DNA from: an uncultured Flavobacteriales bacterium
GTDB lineage: Bacteria > Bacteroidota > Bacteroidia > Flavobacteriales > CAJXXR01
Direction: 5' to 3'
Length of the DNA stretch: 64,000 nucleotides
NCBI GenBank assembly: GCA_913063375.1
Contig: CAJXXR010000008.1
Span: 1 to 64,000 of the forward strand
Shown: piece after piece, positions 58,635 to 64,000 of the stretch
How positions within the stretch are numbered: the stretch's first letter is position 1
How the letters are laid out: each line of letters opens with the position of its first letter
Made by a program: the position numbers and the translations under genes
Notes under the pieces: model-generated
What the model was told of the DNA's origin: nothing
The model's database searches: none
What the model saw: only the letters and a program-made list of their open reading frames with translations

Positions 58635-59843
58635 TTACTTCTTATACCTCATCTGTCCTGTTTCGATAGATATACCTACTCTAGCTAATACAGTAAAGAT
58701 AAATGCTCCCATGGCCCATATACCTAAGGTTACACCAACTTCAATCATCGAAGGCATATATTCAACTATTTTACCATAAGAACCAGGGATGAATCCAGGT
58801 ACTATTAAACCAAATCCTTTTTCAATCCAAATAGCAACAAATAGTAATAAACATGCAGTATAAAGAATGTTCATATTATTTCTCAACTTATGGAAGGTCA
58901 GAATAACCGTGGCGAAAACATTGAAACTAATGGCAGTCCATATCCAAGGGACAAGTGCTCCTTTACCATCTAAACCAAAGAATAAATAAAATGCACTTTG
59001 ACTGTGATGGGTAGGAGAGTAGAATTCTTTAAATAATTCTGAGCCTAGCATTACTAAGTTTATTTGTGCAGCAACAGTTACCACCTTAGCAATCTTTTTG
59101 ATCGTTTTTTCTTCAATCTGGAATTTCGTATACTTACGAATGATTCCCAAAATAATGATGATCAGTGCCGGTCCAGCTGCAAAGGCTGAAGCTAAGAATC
59201 TTGGACCCAATAAGGCATTGTTCCAAAAAGGTCTTGCTTGTAGACCTTGATAAAGGAATGCTGTTACCATGTGAATACCAACCGCCCAAAAAACGGATAG
59301 AAATACACCGGGTAAATAAACCTTTTCATTGGCCTTTTTATTCATATAGTGCTTACCAAGGATGTATAATGGAATGGTAATATTGATCAATAAATACCCA
59401 TTCAATACAATCATATCCCAAGCCAGCATTGAGTTTGGAAAATTAAATGTTCCAATCCCTGGTATCATGTGCCATAAATTTGCCGGTCCACCAACATCAG
59501 CAACAACAAAGGCAATACACATAATTAAGGCGGCAACAGCCAGACCTTCTCCAATTAGTACTGCTTGTTTGAAATCCAAATCTTTTAGGATATAAGTGGG
59601 CAAAACCAGCATTACTGCTGCTGCTGCTACACCTACCAAAAAGGTGAAGTTCGAAATATATAATCCCCAACTTACATTATCGGACATTCCGGTAACCGCT
59701 AACCCTTCGTCTAATTGGATATAGTAGCAATAAGCTCCAACCAACATGGCTAAGGTAAGTACAGACATCCAGACATGGTATGATTTTCTACCATGCGTAA
59801 TGGTAAATAATCCGTCTTTAATAAATTGAATTAACACTTTCAT
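58635..59843 (-). CDS. NrfD/PsrC-like integral membrane subunit
   Basis: This 402-residue protein has about ten transmembrane helices and belongs to the NrfD/PsrC family (also ActC, DmsC-like). It exchanges electrons with the quinone pool for a partner iron-sulfur protein. The segment YHVWMSVLTLAMLVGAYCYYIQLDEGLAVTGM and later ARPFWNNALLGPRFLASAFAAGPAL are family-typical. It is encoded 19 nt after the FeS subunit gene. It probably oxidises menaquinol to feed NapAB, but it could work in the opposite direction or with another partner. Confidence 0.88.
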   Translation of the reverse strand: MKVLIQFIKDGLFTITHGRKSYHVWMSVLTLAMLVGAYCYYIQLDEGLAVTGMSDNVSWGLYISNFTFLVGVAAAAVMLVLPTYILKDLDFKQAVLIGEGLAVAALIMCIAFVVADVGGPANLWHMIPGIGTFNFPNSMLAWDMIVLNGYLLINITIPLYILGKHYMNKKANEKVYLPGVFLSVFWAVGIHMVTAFLYQGLQARPFWNNALLGPRFLASAFAAGPALIIIILGIIRKYTKFQIEEKTIKKIAKVVTVAAQINLVMLGSELFKEFYSPTHHSQSAFYLFFGLDGKGALVPWIWTAISFNVFATVILTFHKLRNNMNILYTACLLLFVAIWIEKGFGLIVPGFIPGSYGKIVEYMPSMIEVGVTLGIWAMGAFIFTVLARVGISIETGQMRYKK

Positions 59844-59862
59844 AAGTCTATTTTTTGGCTAA

Positions 59863-60891
59863 TTAGTCCATGTAATACCAAAACTTAGGTTCCGTTCCTA
59901 AATCTTCTTTTAGGCGGAATACCTTTTTATTTTCCAATACCCATCTGATTTCACTGGTAGGATCCAATAGGTTTCCAAAGATTCTCGCTCCCGTAGGGCA
60001 AGCTTCAACACAGGCCGGGTTTTTACCATTTCTAGATCGTTGGATACAGAACGTACATTTTTCCATAACCCCTTTCTTTCTTAGTCTATTCCCCAGGTAG
60101 TGCTGGTTTTTATTCACTTCAGATTCTTTGATTTCTGGAGTTTGCCAGTTAAATCTTCTTCCATCGTAAGGACATGCTGCCATACAATATCTACAACCAA
60201 TACACCAGTCGTAATCAATGACTACTATGCCATCTTCCTCTTTCCAAGTAGCTTGTACTGGACAAACTTCAACACAGGGTGGATTTTCACAATGGAAACA
60301 CTGTGTACCCATATAGAAATGGTTCTTAGCAGGTACTTCGTGATAGTAATTGTCGTCTGCCTTTTCAAAGTTGATTCCATGTCCTTTTTCAATTTCATGG
60401 ATTCGGATGTATTGCATTTGAGTAGAACGATCTTGATTGTTTTCTTCTACACAGGCATTGATACAATCCATATACCCTTGACATTTTGAAATGTTAAAGG
60501 CATAGCCAAAAAGTACTCCAGGAGTAGCTTCCTTAGAGGATACGCTTAGGCTATTTCCACTGCGTTGTTCGTAGGACTTTTCAATTCTTTTTACAGTGGC
60601 TTTCTTTTCTTCTTCGGTCATTACTTTGTAATTCCCTTTGAAGTATTCTTCCCATTCCATTTGAGCCTTCTCAGCACTTTTCTCGCTTCCAGCAACACTA
60701 CAAGAGGTGGCGGCTGCACCGATACCTGCTACTAAACCGGCTGTAATTCTCTTGAAAGCAGAACGTCTGTTCATTTGCATGTCAAAGACTTGGTCAAAGC
60801 CGTCGACTTCTGTTTGAGCAGCCTCTAGCGGTAAGTCCGCGTCTTTGGCTTCTCTGTTTTGGAGTGGTGAATGATTATTTTCCTTACACAT
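59863..60891 (-). CDS. Four-cluster ferredoxin subunit (NrfC/DmsB-like) with Tat-like signal
   Basis: From the ATG at 60891 the protein has about 342 residues. An unusual N-terminal extension of some 40 residues precedes a twin-arginine-like segment (MNRRSAFKRITAGLVAGIGAAATSC), as in Bacteroidota Tat-variant proteins. Cys-rich motifs for several [4Fe-4S] clusters follow: CQGYMDCINAC, CFHCENPPCVEVCP, CIGCRYCMAACP and CTFCIQRSRNGKNPACVEACP. It should carry electrons between NrfD and periplasmic cytochromes. A TTG start at 60933, overlapping the upstream gene by 14 nt, is also possible. It is placed between the tetraheme lipoprotein and NrfD genes. Confidence 0.88.
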   Translation of the reverse strand: MCKENNHSPLQNREAKDADLPLEAAQTEVDGFDQVFDMQMNRRSAFKRITAGLVAGIGAAATSCSVAGSEKSAEKAQMEWEEYFKGNYKVMTEEEKKATVKRIEKSYEQRSGNSLSVSSKEATPGVLFGYAFNISKCQGYMDCINACVEENNQDRSTQMQYIRIHEIEKGHGINFEKADDNYYHEVPAKNHFYMGTQCFHCENPPCVEVCPVQATWKEEDGIVVIDYDWCIGCRYCMAACPYDGRRFNWQTPEIKESEVNKNQHYLGNRLRKKGVMEKCTFCIQRSRNGKNPACVEACPTGARIFGNLLDPTSEIRWVLENKKVFRLKEDLGTEPKFWYYMD

Positions 60892-60919
60892 AGTACTGTC
60901 TTTTTCGTTTGAACCGAAT

Positions 60920-61585
60920 CTATTTTCTTTCAATGATTTTCTGGGTATTTAACCTAGAAGGCCATCTAGGTTCAAAGCCCGGCGAGTGTGGATTGTGACA
61001 ATTCGTGCAGGTTTTTGAAACTCTTGGAGGAGCCCAACCACCTTCACGTTTACCATGTCCTCCTCCTTTCCAATCTTTCAATTGTCCGGAATGACATTGT
61101 CCACAAAGTTTATAACTCTCGTTAAGATCAATGGTTTCATTTGTAATAGTTCTCAACTTGTCCATATTATGAGCCGAATGACAAGTTGTACAATTCATGA
61201 TACTGATATCAGCATGTTGTAATTTGATATCCCAGTGTGCTTTTTTCCCTTTTTCCGGTTCTTGAATTTTGTCCAAATCATCTGTATGACATTTTGAACA
61301 AGGGAAAGAGGTCATATGACTTTCTCTTTCTGGAATTAGAAAGTGATGTTCTCCATCATCTACAACAATTTTCTTAATATGTTCATTAAGATAATCAGAG
61401 CTGATTGGAATTGAGTCAACCTTTCCTGTTTCAGCTTCAATTTTATCCATTACTCCGTGATGATGACTGTGTGCATCGCCCTCTTTGTGTTGACACGAAA
61501 CTACTAAGGTAAATAGTATGGCAAAAGCACTGTAGATACAGGTTTTAAGCATTTTATTGTTTCCTTTTGTCATGGTTTTATTCAT
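60920..61585 (-). CDS. Tetraheme c-type cytochrome lipoprotein
   Basis: This exported protein of up to 221 residues has an N-terminal lipoprotein signal ending LFTLVVSC; starts at 61585, 61573 or 61552 are possible. Four CxxCH motifs follow (CSKCH, CTTCH, CGQCH, CTNCH), with SAHNMDKL and NPHSPGFEPRWP resembling decaheme/NrfB-like chains. It probably shuttles electrons from the NrfC/NrfD module towards NapB/NapA in the periplasm. It lies 35 nt after the napB-like gene. Confidence 0.87.
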   Translation of the reverse strand: MNKTMTKGNNKMLKTCIYSAFAILFTLVVSCQHKEGDAHSHHHGVMDKIEAETGKVDSIPISSDYLNEHIKKIVVDDGEHHFLIPERESHMTSFPCSKCHTDDLDKIQEPEKGKKAHWDIKLQHADISIMNCTTCHSAHNMDKLRTITNETIDLNESYKLCGQCHSGQLKDWKGGGHGKREGGWAPPRVSKTCTNCHNPHSPGFEPRWPSRLNTQKIIERK

Positions 61586-61620
61586 TTTGGTAATAGTACC
61601 GTTTGAAAATTGTATTATTC

Positions 61621-62292
61621 TTATCTAGTGAAATCCCCAATGTCTAGCGTTTCCTTGTTGTTTAATGCATGACATTGTCTACAATTAACTCGTTCAGGAT
61701 GTGAAACTCTAATTTCCATAGGAGCACTAGGTCCAGCATGACAGGCTAAACAGTTCTCATGTAACTGTAATTGATGTGGAATTACAGGAGGACTAGATAT
61801 CAATGCCTTGTTGTGAATGTTTGGCGCAGATAGTTTTGGGAATTCCGTTGGCTTGAATAGATTTTTTTCGTTCTGCGGCACATGGCATTGACGACAGTTG
61901 ATCTTTTCAGGGTGAGGAACTACAGGGGCATAGGCATCAAATTTTTGTACAAAACCTCCATTTTGATGACAGCTAAGGCAGTTTTTACCTCCCATATTCC
62001 GCTCATCAGAAATAACATGTGGGATGCTTGGTGGTGCACCATGGAATGCTCTATTCTTGTAATAACTATCCAGGTTTCTTTCCTTGCTAGGGTCTACAGG
62101 CATATCTTTATAATCTAGTGCTAAATGCGACCTAGAAAATAATGCAGCTTCATGTAGTAATTCTGGGATTTCTGTAACCTCAGTCCCATAGACTAAGGCA
62201 GTTTCCCGGCCTTCTTTATAACTGTTTTTAATAGTTACAACGGAAGCTATAAATAGCAGGCTAAAGAGAAATATGATAAAAACTCGTTTCAT
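61621..62292 (-). CDS. napB: NapB-like nitrate reductase cytochrome subunit with four heme sites
   Basis: This protein of 223 residues has a signal/anchor helix (VFIIFLFSLLFIASVVTI). The first half matches NapB: GAPPSIPHVI, NCLSCH, then HPEKINCRQCHVPQ. The second half repeats the pattern with PPVIPHQL, NCLACH and HPERVNCRQCHAL. Ordinary NapB has two hemes, so four CxxCH sites point to an internal duplication. It should pass electrons to NapA, encoded immediately upstream. Confidence 0.85.
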   Translation of the reverse strand: MKRVFIIFLFSLLFIASVVTIKNSYKEGRETALVYGTEVTEIPELLHEAALFSRSHLALDYKDMPVDPSKERNLDSYYKNRAFHGAPPSIPHVISDERNMGGKNCLSCHQNGGFVQKFDAYAPVVPHPEKINCRQCHVPQNEKNLFKPTEFPKLSAPNIHNKALISSPPVIPHQLQLHENCLACHAGPSAPMEIRVSHPERVNCRQCHALNNKETLDIGDFTR

Positions 62293-62423
62293 CCGTTTGA
62301 TTTTTAATAAGGATTGTACCAGACAATACCTTTATTGTTTATTTGGAAGGGTGAGAAATCAAGGTCATTAGTTGGTTCCTAAATGGTAGGATAAGCTTGA
62401 TTTTTCACCTTCTTTAATTCAAA

Positions 62424-64000
62424 TTATACTTTCTCCACCTTTACAGCACATTTCTTATAATCTGGCTGTTTAGATATTGGACAATAAGCGTCTAAAGTCA
62501 ATTCGTTGATTAAGAGACTCTCATCAAAGAATGGTACAAAAACTTGTCCTGGAGTGGGAATTCCTCTTTCATCCACTGAAGCGTCTAAAACAATTGTTCC
62601 TCTTCTTGAAGTAAGTCGAATCTTATCTCCATTTTTAACACCCATTTTCTTGGCATCACCTGGATTTAATTCTACATAAGCTTTAGGTACGGCGCGGTGA
62701 AGAACTGGAATTCTTCTTGTCATTGAACCTGAGTGCCAATGTTCAATGACACGACCAGTATTTAGCCAGAATGGATATTCTGCATCCGGCTCCTCTGGAG
62801 CAGGTTCATAAGGTCTTTCCCAAATGATCGCTCTACCATCTTTTTTACCGTAAAAGTCAAACCCTTCTTTGGTACAAGCTGGATCGTATTTTGCGTTGAA
62901 TCTCCATTGGGTAGATTTACCATCTACATAAGGCCATTGTGCACCAGGTTGTGCCTTTAATACTTCCAATGGAGCCATGTTGTGTTTTTTACCTTCGTGA
63001 TGGCGACGGTACTCATTGTAGATTTCCTCAATATGCGTTTCTTCCTTATAGTAGAATTGCTTTTCGAAACCTAGTCGTTTAGCTACCTCAACCAATTGCC
63101 AAGTATCACTCATGGCTTCTCCAGGAGGCTGAACCATTTGTTCAAAGTACTGGGTTCTTCGTTCAGAATTTCCATACATACCTTCACGTTCAATCCACAT
63201 TGCGGATGGTAAAATAACATCAGCAATATCAGTAGTAGGCGTAGGGTAGATGTCAGATACAACTATGAATCTTCCTTCTTTTTTTGTCGCATCTCGATAC
63301 CTGTTCAGTTTTGGCATGGTTACCATTGGATTGGTTACCTGAATCCACATGAATTTGATATCTCCACTATCCAAGGCACGGAACATTTCTACAGTGTGAT
63401 TACTTGGCTTAGCTGGTATGTTTTCAACAGGTACATCCCAAATTTTTGCTGCAAATTCACGGTGTTTTTTATTCATTACTACACCGTGTGGTAATTTGTG
63501 TGTCAAAGTTCCAACTTCCCTTACTGTACCACAGGCACTAGGTTGTCCAGTAAGTGAGAAAGGACTGTTACCTGGTGTAGAAATTTTACCTGTCAATAAG
63601 TGAATATTGTACACCAAGTTATTGATCCAAGTTCCACGTGTATGCTGATTCATTCCCATACACCACAGGGACATGATTTTCTTGTTTGGATCCCCATAAA
63701 GGGCTGCCATATATTTAATGTCTTTTGCAGATACGCCAGACATTTTTTCAACTTTTTCAGGTGCGTAATCTTCAAGGAATTTTTCAAAAGCCTTTAATGA
63801 GCTAGGGGTTCCTTTGTCCTTGAATTTGAATCCGTCTTCAAGTCCGTATCCGATATCCGTTTTACCTGTATTGAAGTTACAGTGCTTTTCAACGAAAGAA
63901 TGATTCACCCATCCGTTTTTAATTATCTCGTAACAAATAGAATTTGCTACGGCTAAATCCGTTTGTGGATTAAATAGAATTGACTTATCAGCAGCAGCAC
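62424..64000 (-). CDS. napA: Periplasmic nitrate reductase catalytic subunit NapA (C-terminal part)
   Basis: The frame runs off the window's right edge with no stop; translation to base 64000 adds ILFNPQTDLAVANSICYEII, as expected inside a molybdopterin oxidoreductase. At least 524 residues are visible. NapA signatures include GMNQHTRGTWINNLVYNIHL, LLTGKISTPGNSPFSLTGQP and SACGTVREVGTLTHKLP. It binds Mo-bis-MGD and reduces nitrate to nitrite in the periplasm. The N-terminal [4Fe-4S] and Tat regions lie outside. It is the first visible gene of the operon; the 131-nt gap to napB holds no clear promoter. Confidence 0.95.
   Translation of the reverse strand, partial: AAADKSILFNPQTDLAVANSICYEIIKNGWVNHSFVEKHCNFNTGKTDIGYGLEDGFKFKDKGTPSSLKAFEKFLEDYAPEKVEKMSGVSAKDIKYMAALYGDPNKKIMSLWCMGMNQHTRGTWINNLVYNIHLLTGKISTPGNSPFSLTGQPSACGTVREVGTLTHKLPHGVVMNKKHREFAAKIWDVPVENIPAKPSNHTVEMFRALDSGDIKFMWIQVTNPMVTMPKLNRYRDATKKEGRFIVVSDIYPTPTTDIADVILPSAMWIEREGMYGNSERRTQYFEQMVQPPGEAMSDTWQLVEVAKRLGFEKQFYYKEETHIEEIYNEYRRHHEGKKHNMAPLEVLKAQPGAQWPYVDGKSTQWRFNAKYDPACTKEGFDFYGKKDGRAIIWERPYEPAPEEPDAEYPFWLNTGRVIEHWHSGSMTRRIPVLHRAVPKAYVELNPGDAKKMGVKNGDKIRLTSRRGTIVLDASVDERGIPTPGQVFVPFFDESLLINELTLDAYCPISKQPDYKKCAVKVEKV

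Noticed and set aside
1..64000. CRISPR arrays, insertion sequences, prophage, tRNA genes
   Set aside because: I looked for tandem direct repeats with spacers, transposase-like proteins, integrases and tRNA-like cloverleaf ends in the gaps and saw none.

Overview
The window looks like the chromosome of a Bacteroidota bacterium, most likely Flavobacteriales. It is AT-rich and uses the standard code. Four proteins carry type IX secretion (T9SS) C-terminal sorting signals. Many promoters match the Bacteroidota -33/-7 pattern (TTG or TTTG, about 19 nt, TAnnTTTG). There is a GWxTD-domain protein, and Shine-Dalgarno signals are generally weak. I see no insertion sequence, prophage, CRISPR array or tRNA.

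Layout. 1-115: 3' end of a 5S rRNA and its terminator. 191-8051 (+): truA, an ABC exporter, dapF, a GNAT acetyltransferase, a FabZ-like hotdog protein lacking the usual catalytic His, a seven-heme cytochrome fused to TPRs, and an unknown exported protein. 8145-11594 (-): a beta-helix T9SS cargo and prfC, each bounded by an identical terminator. 11749-15586 (+): a sodium/solute symporter, the RNase P RNA, mltG and a fructosamine-kinase-like gene. 15605-19548 (-): ppx and ppk1 (overlapping) and miaA. 19779-22513 (+): a two-gene multicopper oxidase locus and pssA. 22532-26319 (-): a glycosyltransferase, a copper P-type ATPase and a small membrane protein. 26516-33059 (+): recG and small or housekeeping genes. 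33174-33273 (-): SRP RNA. 33466-36841 (-): a GT2 glycosyltransferase, an LpxL-like acyltransferase and a GWxTD protein. 37101-41349 (+): an M3 peptidase, a MutS2-like ATPase and an ElaA-like acetyltransferase. 41353-49161 (-): a T9SS type B protein, SCO, uvrB, lolA and ftsK. 49240-52372 (-): a two-component regulatory locus. 52547-55930 (-): an IcmF-type fused acyl-CoA mutase. 56171-57649 (+): a T9SS cargo. 57720-64000 (-): ric and a nitrate-reductase operon whose napA runs off the window.

The best candidate for an undescribed system is 49239-52468. A NarL-type response regulator, an orphan 98-residue protein and a TPR histidine kinase lie in order on the minus strand. A distinctive pair of GAATTC-centred palindromic boxes sits just upstream of the regulator promoter. 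The same pair recurs beyond the kinase gene, in front of a short non-coding stretch that ends in an intrinsic terminator. The spacing from the boxes to the -7 element is nearly the same in both places (27 and 28 nt). This suggests an autoregulated two-component system that also drives a small RNA of about 107 nt.

Two other loci stand out. At 19779-21868, the eight histidines of a trinuclear copper site appear to be divided between two adjacent proteins. At 58635-64000, NapA and a tetraheme, internally duplicated NapB-like protein are followed by an NrfC/NrfD-like quinol module and another tetraheme lipoprotein. The nearby ric gene has an FNR-type box at about -42, consistent with a life that includes low-oxygen nitrate respiration and nitrosative stress.
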